Assembly: GCF_029892425.1 (NCBI RefSeq)
Contig: NZ_JARXWB010000002.1
Span: forward strand, 62,001-126,000
Reading direction: 5' to 3'
DNA length: 64,000 bases
Origin: Bradyrhizobium sp. BR13661
GTDB lineage: Bacteria > Pseudomonadota > Alphaproteobacteria > Rhizobiales > Xanthobacteraceae
In this document: piece by piece, positions 57,399 to 64,000 of the stretch
How positions within the stretch are numbered: the stretch's first letter is position 1
How the letters are laid out: every line of letters begins with the position of its first letter
Made by a program: the position numbers and the translations under genes
The notes under the pieces: generated by a model
The model's database searches: none
The model's input: the letters and a program-made list of their open reading frames with translations, nothing else
What the model was told of the DNA's origin: nothing

Positions 57399-58439
57399 TT
57401 ACCTCATCGGCGGTGCATACTGCACGCCGCCGGCGTTCCACAGCTGGTTCATGCCGCGCGGTATCTTCAGCTGCGACTTCTCGCCGATGTTGCGCTCGTA
57501 CATTTCGCCGTAATTGCCGACACGGCGGATGATGCGCACGGCCCAGTCCTTGGTGAGACCGAGCTGCTCGCCGTAATTGCCCTCGGTGCCGACCAGCCGC
57601 ATCACCTCAGGCTTCTTCGACTTCAGCGCCTCGTCGATGTTCTGCGAGGTCACGCCGAGCTCTTCGGCGTTGATCATCGCGTAGAGCGTCCACTTGACGA
57701 TCATCATCCAGTCGTCGTCACGCTGGCGCACGACGGGGGCGAGCGGCTCCTTGGAGATCATGTCGGGCAGGATCATGTGGTCGGCGGGCTTGGACAGGTT
57801 CAGCCGCAGTGCGTAGAGCTGGGAGACGTCGGCGGTCAGCGTATCGCACTTGCCGCTGTCGTAGGCCTTCACCACGTCTTCCAGCTTGTCGAACTTCACC
57901 GGCTCATACTTCATGTTGTTGGCTTTGAAGTAGTCGGCGAGGTTGAGCAGCGTGGTGGTGCCTGATTGCACGCAGACCTTGCTGTCGGCGAGGTCGAGCG
58001 ACGTCTCTTTGTTGCGGGAGCGCGGCACCATGAAGCCCTCGCCGTCGTAATAGGCGACGGCCGGGAAATAGAGATCGTATTCGAGCTCACGCGACATGCT
58101 CCAGGTGGAGTTGCGCGAGAGGATGTCGACCTTGCGGCTCTGCAATTCCTTGAAGCGCTCGCTGGCTTCGAGCGGAATGAACTTCGCCTTGGTCGGATCG
58201 TCGAAGATCGCCGCCGCCACGGCGCGGCAGAAATCGACGTCGAAACCGGTCCAGTTGCCCTTGTCGTCGGGGATCGAGAAGCCCGGCAGGCCCTTGTTGA
58301 CGCCGCACAGCACTTCGCCGCGGCGCACGGTTCGCTTCAGGGTGCGGGTGTCGTAGAACTCGTAGGTGATGGCCAAGGCGGCGACCAGCACGGCGACCGC
58401 GAGCCCGATCAGCAGGCCGCCTCGGAATGTGCGCATCAT
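57399..58439 (-). CDS. General L-amino acid ABC transporter binding protein, AapJ/BztA-like
   Basis: 346 residues; an N-terminal uncleaved or signal helix (about 8-26), then a family 3 binding domain. 'GEVLCGVNKGLPGFSIPDDK', 'GFDVDFCRAVAAAIFDDPTK' and 'LSRNSTWSMSRELEYDLYFP' are diagnostic of AapJ/BztA proteins. It should capture amino acids in the periplasm, but AapQMP genes are absent beside it, so it either feeds a remote system or is a paralogue. It begins with Met-Met and has no clear operator upstream. Confidence 0.9.
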   Translation of the reverse strand: MMRTFRGGLLIGLAVAVLVAALAITYEFYDTRTLKRTVRRGEVLCGVNKGLPGFSIPDDKGNWTGFDVDFCRAVAAAIFDDPTKAKFIPLEASERFKELQSRKVDILSRNSTWSMSRELEYDLYFPAVAYYDGEGFMVPRSRNKETSLDLADSKVCVQSGTTTLLNLADYFKANNMKYEPVKFDKLEDVVKAYDSGKCDTLTADVSQLYALRLNLSKPADHMILPDMISKEPLAPVVRQRDDDWMMIVKWTLYAMINAEELGVTSQNIDEALKSKKPEVMRLVGTEGNYGEQLGLTKDWAVRIIRRVGNYGEMYERNIGEKSQLKIPRGMNQLWNAGGVQYAPPMR

Positions 58440-58535
58440 GTTACTCTCTCGAAAAAATCGGGAAAAGGAATCTGGACGAGGGCGGGAAGCACGATCCCAA
58501 GAGAGATGCCAAGGGATCGTGCTCGAACGATCGGC

Positions 58536-59129
58536 TTACAGTTCAGGCTTCTGCCGGATGACGACCTTGGTGCCGACAGGGACGCGATCGTAGAGATCGG
58601 CCACGTCGTGGTTGACGAGCCGGAAGCAGCCCGAGGACACTTTGGTGCCGATCGTATCGGGACGGTTGGTGCCGTGGATGCGGTAGACGGTGGTGCCGAG
58701 ATACATCGCGCGTGCGCCGAGTGGATTGCCGGGGCCGCCGGCCATGAAGCGCGGCAGATAGGGCTGGCGCTGGATCATCTCCGGCGGCGGCGTCCAGTCC
58801 GGCCATTCCTTCTTGTTGGTGATCTGCACTAGTCCCTGCCACTGGAAGCCATCGCGGCCGACGCCGATGCCGTAGCGGATCGCGCGACCGCCGGGCTGCA
58901 CCAGATAGAGATGACGCTCGGAGGTCGAGATGATGACGGTGCCCGGCGCTTCGGTCGTGCGGTAGTAGACGACCTGCTTCTGCCATTCCGGATCGAGCTC
59001 GTAGCTGTCATCGGCGATCAGGCCCGGCTCGTCGCCGCGGTCGGGCTGCTGGGCAAAGGCCTGCGGCGCGGACAGGATCAGGCCAATCGCAGCCACAAAC
59101 GCCCCGGTCAGGCGACGAAAATCCGTCAT
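58536..59129 (-). CDS. L,D-transpeptidase (YkuD domain), exported
   Basis: 197 residues with a signal peptide (cleavage after AFA, about 26). The YkuD domain (about 62-195) starts 'TVIISTSERHLYLVQPGGRA' and has the active site 'YRIHGTNRPDTIGTKVSSGC' followed by FRL, with the His and nucleophilic Cys. Forms 3-3 cross-links in peptidoglycan or attaches proteins to it. Stands alone; 96 bases after (in its direction) begin non-coding DNA and the AapJ-like gene. Confidence 0.93.
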   Translation of the reverse strand: MTDFRRLTGAFVAAIGLILSAPQAFAQQPDRGDEPGLIADDSYELDPEWQKQVVYYRTTEAPGTVIISTSERHLYLVQPGGRAIRYGIGVGRDGFQWQGLVQITNKKEWPDWTPPPEMIQRQPYLPRFMAGGPGNPLGARAMYLGTTVYRIHGTNRPDTIGTKVSSGCFRLVNHDVADLYDRVPVGTKVVIRQKPEL

Positions 59130-59314
59130 TTCAAGCTCTCCCCGCTGCCACAGCGCAAATCGTTCCGAACCATCTGAACTCAGGGGCAGCTTCGTGGCAA
59201 GTTCAAGGCGCGCCTGTTTGGTATGTCACGAGAATGCTTTGGTTTTTTGACGTAGTCGGCAATGCGATGAACGGGGGATGGCGCGAAAAGCAGTGAGCTG
59301 GGCTCGATACGCCC

Positions 59315-59432
59315 CTTCTCCCGCTTGCGGGAGAGGGTTGGGGAGAGGGTGTCTCCACATTGGGACACCCCCCAGAGGAAAGAACCCTCACCCGCCGCTA
59401 CTCGGCGACCTCTCCCGCAAGCGGGAGAGGGT
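59315..59432. repeat. Long inverted repeat, family D variant (gap 59130-59459)
   Basis: CTTCTCCCGCTTGCGGGAGA with GGG (59315-59337) pairs with TCTCCCGCAAGCGGGAGAGG (from 59411). Each arm is itself a hairpin (CTCCCGCTTGCGGGAG). Inner arms GGTGTCTCC and GGGACACCC lie at the centre. The 330-base gap also includes about 130 bases after the transpeptidase start with nothing recognised. Confidence 0.75.
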
Positions 59433-59459
59433 CAGAGCGAGTCCGCGGCAACGGCGCGC

Positions 59460-60434
59460 CTAAATCTGATTCGCCTTCGCCCCGATTCCGAGCCGCCGGA
59501 CGATCTCGGCGCCCACGGCGCGGGCCTCGTTGCGGGAGCCGATTCGTGGGCTGCGAAACCGCCTCCCTGAAAGCAGGCGGATCGTGACGATGCAGTGCTC
59601 GTCCTCGGACCGGCCGCGGCGCTCGATGGTGATCGATTTCACGTCGTGCCCCTCGATATGGTCCACGCGCGGCTGGCCGTTGCCCCAGAGCCGTTCGACG
59701 CGGATGTCGCCCTCGCGAATGATCCAGAACGCGCCGGTGACGAGATTGGCAAATCGATAAACGCCGAACGCGGCGATCACGCCGAGCGGCAGCAGCAGGT
59801 AGTCGATCCATTGGGGCGGCAGGCCACGCCAGAGCCTGTAGGCATAGGGGGCGACACTCAGCGCGACGGCGATGAGGGCCGCGATGCGGATGTCTCGCTG
59901 GGAAAACGGCTCGACGGGTTCGCCAAGCCGCATCTCGGGATTGCTGGCATCGAGCGGATTGACGGGCGCCTCGACATCAGGGACGTCGAACTGCGCCGCG
60001 ATCCGCGCCACGGTCTCATGAACATGGGTGACGTCGGCGAGCGGTGGGGACATCAGCCGTTCGCCCGAGGCCAGCGTGAAGGCGAGTTGAAAGCGCGCCT
60101 TGGCGGTCTTGCTGCCGGGAACCTGGAGCGCCGTGATCTCGTCTTTTGCGACGATCCGGGTCTGGAGCTTTCCGAACGGACGTTGCTTCCCGATCAGAAT
60201 TTCATCCGGCGTGATGATCCACACCACGGCAGGCGTCAGCATCACCGCGCAGACGAACGCTGTGCCCGCAAGCAGCGCGACCACGGAAACGATCACTTCC
60301 AGGGCATCGTGCGTGAACAGGCCGGGCGTGAAGCAGAGCGCGACGGCTGCCGCAGAGCCGCCCACGACCAGCCTCTGCGCGATCGAGGAGCCTTCGCGAA
60401 GGCGGATGTCGTTGTGGGTGGTCGCGTCGGTCAT
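59460..60434 (-). CDS. Membrane protein with two tandem TM-pair/PH-like modules
   Basis: 324 residues from ATG 60434; the open frame extends into a repeat upstream and should be ignored. Hydrophobic pairs at about 23-40/46-73 and 183-199/208-238 each precede a soluble beta-rich domain. The two halves share landmarks: 'VVWIITPDEILIGKQRP' with 'AFWIIREGDIRVERLW', and 'LASGERLMSP' (121-130) with 'LLSGRRFRSP' (287-296), then helical ends ('ETVARIAAQF', 'RAVGAEIVRRLG'). This suggests internal duplication of a bacterial PH-domain-like unit. Function unknown; no partner gene is obvious. Confidence 0.75.
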   Translation of the reverse strand: MTDATTHNDIRLREGSSIAQRLVVGGSAAAVALCFTPGLFTHDALEVIVSVVALLAGTAFVCAVMLTPAVVWIITPDEILIGKQRPFGKLQTRIVAKDEITALQVPGSKTAKARFQLAFTLASGERLMSPPLADVTHVHETVARIAAQFDVPDVEAPVNPLDASNPEMRLGEPVEPFSQRDIRIAALIAVALSVAPYAYRLWRGLPPQWIDYLLLPLGVIAAFGVYRFANLVTGAFWIIREGDIRVERLWGNGQPRVDHIEGHDVKSITIERRGRSEDEHCIVTIRLLSGRRFRSPRIGSRNEARAVGAEIVRRLGIGAKANQI

Positions 60435-60504
60435 TGCGGCGGCTGGTTTGCGTCGGCGCGCGAAACTCCACGGACGGGTCCGTGGAGTCAAGCAACAACG
60501 CAGA

Positions 60505-60601
60505 GCATGATCCGGAAAAGTGCGAAGCGGTTTTCCGAAGAGATCATGCTCAAACAAAAACCTAAGGCGCGATGATGGTTCACCTTCATCGTCGCGCTTT
60601 A
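60505..60601. repeat. Composite palindromic repeat, family A plus second hairpin
   Basis: GCATGATCCGGAAAA (60505-60519) with TTTTCCG and GATCATGC (ending 60549), then after TCAAAC a second imperfect hairpin (TAAGGCGCGATGA with TCATCGTCGCGCTTTA, ending 60601). The order is the reverse complement of the composite at 22968-23095. Lies between the PH-like gene and the thioredoxin gene. Confidence 0.8.
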
Positions 60602-60611
60602 GCCGCGCCAG

Positions 60612-61184
60612 CTAGCTGCTGGCGTTCAACAGCCTCGCCACGGTGCGGTCGATCTCGTCGTAGCGGCCTTCGCCTTCGTGCTGGAACACGATCTTGCCGG
60701 TCTGGTCGATCACATATTGCGCCGGCCAATATTGGTTGCGGTAGGCGTCCCAGGTTTTGGACTCATTGTCCTGCGCCACCGGATAGGTGATGCCGTGGCG
60801 CTTCAGCGCGGCCTGCACGTTGGACGCCGAGCGCTCGAACGGGAATTCGGGCGTGTGCACGCCGACCACGACGAGGCCCTTGTCCTTGTACTTGGCATAG
60901 AGCTCGGTGACGTGCGGCAGCGTGTTGACGCAGTTGACGCAGCCATAGGTCCAGAAGTCGACCAGCACGACCTTGCCGCGGAGATCGGCGATGTTGAGCG
61001 GCTTCGAGTTGAACCAGTTGCTGATGCCGGCGAAATCAGGCGCAGTCGTCGTCTGGCTCGCGGCCGCGACCTTGACCGGCACCGCGGGCGAAACCTCGTC
61101 GCAGAGACCGGGGATGACGGCGCCGGTCACAGTGAAGCCGATCAGGGCGGCGGAGACGGCGAGCAGCTTGAAAGTCATGGACAT
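60612..61184 (-). CDS. Thioredoxin-like periplasmic protein (TlpA/DipZ-C-like)
   Basis: 190 residues with an N-terminal export helix. Redoxin/TlpA fold: 'LRGKVVLVDFWTYGCVNCVN' has the active site CVNC, and 'VVVGVHTPEFPFERSASNVQ', 'YWPAQYVIDQTGKIVFQHEG' match the thioredoxin half of DipZ-type proteins. It should be reduced by the CcdA-like protein encoded just upstream (22 bases between) and pass electrons to an unknown periplasmic target such as cytochrome c maturation, peroxide or sulfur proteins. Confidence 0.88.
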   Translation of the reverse strand: MSMTFKLLAVSAALIGFTVTGAVIPGLCDEVSPAVPVKVAAASQTTTAPDFAGISNWFNSKPLNIADLRGKVVLVDFWTYGCVNCVNTLPHVTELYAKYKDKGLVVVGVHTPEFPFERSASNVQAALKRHGITYPVAQDNESKTWDAYRNQYWPAQYVIDQTGKIVFQHEGEGRYDEIDRTVARLLNASS

Positions 61185-61206
61185 GTTCTCCGTTGAGGGT
61201 GAGGGA

Positions 61207-61905
61207 TCACAGGCCGATCTGGCCGGTGGGGTAGATCGAGGTGAGCCACGCCACGATCAGCGTGTCGTATTGGAAGTAGGCGGCGAGCGCGAAGGCGATC
61301 ACGACGACGCCAAAGCCCTGCTGCAGGCGCGGCGAGATGCGGGCGAGGCTGCGCACGCGCGTGGTCGCGGCCTGTCCGCCATAGGCGATCGCCAGCATCG
61401 GGATCGCAGCCCCGATCGCGTAGGCGACCAGCAGCGTGCCGGCCCAGCCGAGATTCCTGGAGGTCGCGACCAGCGTCAGGATCGAGCCGAGCACGGGGCC
61501 GGCGCAGGGCGTCCAGACCAGGCCGAGCGTGGTACCGAGGACGAGCCCGCCCAGCGCGCCCTCGCGCTGCGCGCCGCCGGCAGCGCCGAAATTCAGCCAG
61601 CCATTGAGCCGGATCGACAACCATTCGAACGGCGCCGGCCAGAGCATCAACAGGCCAAAGCCGAGCAGCAGGACCGCCGCCGCCTCGCGCAGCACGTTCG
61701 GATCGAAATCGAAGACCCGCGTCAGCGCGCCGAGCAGCAGCGCGACCGCGGAAAAGGACATGACGAAGCCGAGCGCGATCATCGCAGGCCGCAGATTCGA
61801 CGAGCGCCCGATCGAGGCGCCGAGCAGGATCGGCAGCATCGGCAGCGTGCAGGGGGCGGCGATGGTCAGGATGCCGGCAAGGACGGCGAAGAGAAGCTCT
61901 AGCAT
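61207..61905 (-). CDS. CcdA/DsbD-like transmembrane thiol transporter
   Basis: 232 residues from ATG 61905; the longer frame adds an unlikely non-membrane leader. Six TM helices. The two redox cysteines are in 'LTIAAPCTLPMLPILLGASI' and 'VWTPCAGPVLGSILTLV', in two inverted three-helix repeats. Carries electrons from cytoplasmic thioredoxin to the periplasm. Same-strand pair with the thioredoxin-like gene. SoxV/SoxW, CcdA/CcmG or DipZ-like roles are all possible; the sox cluster is about 14 kb away. Confidence 0.9.
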   Translation of the reverse strand: MLELLFAVLAGILTIAAPCTLPMLPILLGASIGRSSNLRPAMIALGFVMSFSAVALLLGALTRVFDFDPNVLREAAAVLLLGFGLLMLWPAPFEWLSIRLNGWLNFGAAGGAQREGALGGLVLGTTLGLVWTPCAGPVLGSILTLVATSRNLGWAGTLLVAYAIGAAIPMLAIAYGGQAATTRVRSLARISPRLQQGFGVVVIAFALAAYFQYDTLIVAWLTSIYPTGQIGL

Positions 61906-62030
61906 CGGGCACTCGTGAAGGAGGTCACGAGGGCAGTTCGGAACAGAGGCGCCGGACGTTACGCCCGTCACGCGCTCGTGACGGTGATAGATGCTTTGCA
62001 GGGCGACTATGCCGGCGACAACGGCAGTGC

Positions 62031-62139
62031 GTTCCCTCCCCCCTTGTGGGGGAGGGTTAGGGAGAGGGGTGGCTCCGGGAGAGATCTGAGTTTGTGGCTA
62101 CCCCTCTCCCTGCCCCTCCCCCGCAAGGGGGGAGGGAAC
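62031..62139. repeat. Long inverted repeat, family D (gap 61906-62378)
   Basis: 26-base arms at 62031-62056 and 62114-62139 (GTTCCCTCCCCCCTTGTGGG and near inverse), one mismatch. Inner arms AGGGAGAGGGGT and ACCCCTCTCCCT. The 473-base gap it sits in also contains the hairpin at 62185; no coding potential was seen in the rest. Confidence 0.85.
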
Positions 62140-62184
62140 GAGAGAACGATGCCCGCCTCACTCGCGTGACCCCCAAATACAAAA

Positions 62185-62215
62185 CGACCCGGAGGGGGGC
62201 ATCCCGTCCGGGTCG
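62185..62215 (-). terminator. Intrinsic terminator downstream of the ECF sigma gene
   Basis: CGACCCGGA (62185-62193) and TCCGGGTCG (62207-62215) form a perfect stem, extended by partial pairing of the inner G and C runs. On the minus strand TTTTGTATTT follows. It is about 165 bases after the sigma factor stop, leaving a long 3' untranslated region. Confidence 0.7.
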
Positions 62216-62378
62216 CTGGAGGTATTGGGAGGTTTAACGAAACCGTATGTGATGCTTATAGGGACGAAGTTTTTCCGCCTGATGTTGTGGTTTGTTTCAT
62301 TTGTTTCGTCAGCGGTAACGCTTTCGTGTCCCGGGATGGAACCAGGTATCGGGCCCTATCCCATTGAAATCCTTAGGC

Positions 62379-62990
62379 TTAGGCGGCGAAGCGGTCGACG
62401 CCGCAACCCTTAAGCAAATCGGCGAGCTGCTTGCGGGCGTAGAACATCCTGGTCTTCACCGTGCTCTGGGGGATGCCGATGATCTGGCCGACCTCCTCCA
62501 CCGACTTCTCATGGTAGTAGACGAGGGTGATGATCTCGCGATGCGCGGGTGACAGTTTTTGCACGCAGGCGCGCAGGATGGCGCTGGTGTCGCTGCGGTC
62601 GAGCGAGGTCTCGGGCGTGTCGCAATCGTCGGGGATCTGGCGCACGTCTTCCTGGTCGATGTCCTCGAAACGGCGCTGGCGCATCGCGGTCAGCGCCTTG
62701 AAGCGGGCGATCGAGAGCAGCCAGGTCGAGACCTGCGAGCGGCCCTGGAACTGGCCGGCGGTGCGCCACACGTCCAGAAACACCTGGCTGACCAGATCTT
62801 CTGCCGTGGTCGCGTCACGCACGATGCGCAGGATGAAGCGGTAGACCCGCACATTGTGACGGCAATAGAGAATGTGCATGGCCGTGCGGTTGCCGTCGGC
62901 GATGCTTTCGAGAAGCATCTCGTCCGAGGTCGCCTGAGCGGCAATGATGCCCTGGCTGGCTTGGGCGTTGATGGCGATGACGTTCGGCAT
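62379..62990 (-). CDS. ECF-type RNA polymerase sigma factor
   Basis: 203 residues from ATG 62990, with GAGGAG nine bases ahead; the longer frame is not supported. Region 2: 'HILYCRHNVRVYRFILRIVR', 'DATTAEDLVSQVFLDVWRTA' and 'STWLLSIARFKALTAMRQRR'. Region 4: 'LSPAHREIITLVYYHEKSVE', 'EVGQIIGIPQSTVKTRMFYA'. The N-terminal leader of about 20 residues is unusual in length. No anti-sigma factor is adjacent on the downstream side in this window, so control is unclear. Confidence 0.92.
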   Translation of the reverse strand: MPNVIAINAQASQGIIAAQATSDEMLLESIADGNRTAMHILYCRHNVRVYRFILRIVRDATTAEDLVSQVFLDVWRTAGQFQGRSQVSTWLLSIARFKALTAMRQRRFEDIDQEDVRQIPDDCDTPETSLDRSDTSAILRACVQKLSPAHREIITLVYYHEKSVEEVGQIIGIPQSTVKTRMFYARKQLADLLKGCGVDRFAA

Positions 62991-63111
62991 GGACTTGGCT
63001 CCTCGGTGACGCCGCAACCGAGCGGCGTTTCCTTGGGTCAAAGTGTTAATCAGCCAACGTTTCGGGACGTCTGCACGAAAAGGGGAAAATGGTTTCGTGG
63101 GCCGTTAAATT

Positions 63112-63138
63112 GTTTCGTCGCGCACATCGCGACGAAAC
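63112..63138. promoter_or_regulatory. Perfect 11-base inverted repeat between the response regulator and the sigma gene
   Basis: GTTTCGTCGCG (63112-63122) and CGCGACGAAAC (63128-63138) with a CACAT loop. It may be an operator for the sigma gene (122 bases before its start) or a hairpin ending the response regulator transcript. No T run follows in either direction, which favours an operator or processing site. Confidence 0.45.
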
Positions 63139-63204
63139 ATTCGGAGCAAAAAAGCGTGTAATTTCAATGTGTGGAAAATACGGTAGTGCCTGATTGGACT
63201 GCGC

Positions 63205-63229
63205 GGAACCAATTTCGGGGGCTTGCGTT
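63205..63229 (+). promoter_or_regulatory. EcfG-like promoter motif, plus strand
   Basis: GGAAC (63205-63209), 17 bases, GTT (63227-63229), matching the alphaproteobacterial general stress consensus GGAAC-N16/17-GTT. It points toward the 3' end of the response regulator gene, where no plus-strand gene is seen, so it would make an antisense RNA or be chance. Confidence 0.2.
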
Positions 63230-63268
63230 GCGTGCGCCACCGCACACTTCGCTTTCGTCGCCCGATTG

Positions 63269-64000
63269 TTACGCCTTGTCGCCTGCCGGCGAGAACAAAT
63301 AGCCGCCGCCGCGGATGGTGCGGATCACGGCGGGCTTGGTCGGGTCGGGCTCGATCTTGCGGCGGATGCGCATGATGCGCAGGTCGACGGCGCGGTCGAA
63401 GGCTTCCGCGTCGCGCGCGTTGGCCAATTCCAGCAGGCGCTCGCGCGACAGCACGCGCTTGGGATTGGCCGCGAACACTTTCAAGAGCCCGAATTCGGAT
63501 GCGGTCAGCGGATGCTCGTTGCCCTCGTCGTCGCGCAGGGCCTGGGCTTCGAGATCGAGCCACTTTGTCCCAAAGCGTACCAATTGATCCTTGTCCGATT
63601 TCGCGGGCGCGGCCTCGGCACTCGCGGCCTTCGCCGGCGTGCTCCGCCGCAGCACCGAGCGGATGCGCGCCATCAATTCGCGCAGCTCGCAGGGCTTTGC
63701 GACATAGTCGTCGGCGCCGAGCTCGAGGCCGACGACGCGGTCGATCGGGCTCGCTGTCGCCGTGAGCATGATCACGGGCACGTTGATGCGGCTCTTGAGG
63801 TCGCGGATGATCGAGAGGCCGTCTTCCTCGGGCATGTTGAGGTCGAGCACGACGAGGTCGGGCATGCTGCCGTCGATTGCGGTGCGCAAGGACTTGCCGC
63901 CGTCGCACAGCGTCACGGTGAAGCCGTGCATCTTGAGGTAATCGCCGACCATCTCCCGGGCCGGGGCCTCATCGTCGACGATCATGATGTGCTGGCTTTG
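63269..64000 (-). CDS. OmpR/PhoB-type response regulator, 5' end outside window
   Basis: The frame is open to the window edge (five codons beyond the Met at 63985), so the true start probably lies beyond. Receiver domain: acidic pair in 'IVDDEAPAREMVGDYL', phospho-Asp in 'LVVLDLNMPEEDGLSIIRDL', Lys in 'VAKPCELREL'. An Ala/Pro/Lys linker precedes the winged-helix DNA-binding domain 'LTASEFGLLKVFAANPKRVL', 'RAVDLRIMRIRRKIEPDPTK', ending 'IRTIRGGGYLFSPAGDKA'. A sensor kinase may lie upstream outside the window. Input signal unknown. Confidence 0.93.
   Translation of the reverse strand, partial: QSQHIMIVDDEAPAREMVGDYLKMHGFTVTLCDGGKSLRTAIDGSMPDLVVLDLNMPEEDGLSIIRDLKSRINVPVIMLTATASPIDRVVGLELGADDYVAKPCELRELMARIRSVLRRSTPAKAASAEAAPAKSDKDQLVRFGTKWLDLEAQALRDDEGNEHPLTASEFGLLKVFAANPKRVLSRERLLELANARDAEAFDRAVDLRIMRIRRKIEPDPTKPAVIRTIRGGGYLFSPAGDKA

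Overview
The window reads as chromosomal DNA of a high-GC alphaproteobacterium, most likely Bradyrhizobium or a close relative. This is inferred from gene content: many acyl-CoA dehydrogenases and orphan ABC binding proteins, a sox cluster, an EcfG-style motif, and several families of palindromic intergenic repeats of the kind common in that group. No species can be named from sequence alone. I saw no tRNA, rRNA, CRISPR, transposase or phage genes. The two end genes (an NDP-forming acyl-CoA ligase and a response regulator) run off the window.

Layout. 1-6057: truncated acyl-CoA ligase, a proteobacterial class GN sortase with its VIT/vWA target, and a divergent HTH regulator. 6133-18156: a catabolic block of binding protein, acyl-CoA synthetase, two acyl-CoA dehydrogenases, GST, AraC regulator, BKACE-type beta-keto acid cleavage enzyme, and both subunits of a biotin-dependent acyl-CoA carboxylase. 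18213-19061: a CREST/alkaline-ceramidase-like membrane protein behind a promoter carrying two identical-type operators. 19101-27602: on the minus strand, Fe-alcohol dehydrogenase, acyl-CoA synthetase and a full peptide/nickel-type ABC importer. 28107-33878: RND efflux pair and an orphan binding protein. 34039-38643: an AttEFGH-like ABC export unit with a lipocalin-like protein and a MAPEG protein. 38781-41953: two MFS transporters and a 55-residue acidic protein missed by ORF length cut-offs.

42044-47441: a persulfide dioxygenase-rhodanese fusion and soxXYZAKB on the minus strand, with no soxCD in view. This suggests thiosulfate oxidation that leaves sulfane sulfur, which the dioxygenase may handle. 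47665-53375: DUF938 methyltransferase, prolyl oligopeptidase and two MFS transporters. 53423-57155: VOC protein, carboxymuconolactone-decarboxylase-like protein and a pair of unlike acyl-CoA dehydrogenases, the second without recognisable catalytic Glu positions. 57399-64000: AapJ-like binding protein, L,D-transpeptidase, a membrane protein built of two TM/PH-like repeats, a CcdA-thioredoxin pair, an ECF sigma factor and an OmpR-type response regulator.

Intergenic repeats fall into at least five families. Several copies contain the stop codons of the flanking genes. The strongest candidates for something undescribed are the acyl-CoA carboxylase/BKACE pathway, the sortase system with an LPKTA sorting signal, the ceramidase-like gene with its tandem operators, and the duplicated TM/PH-like protein.
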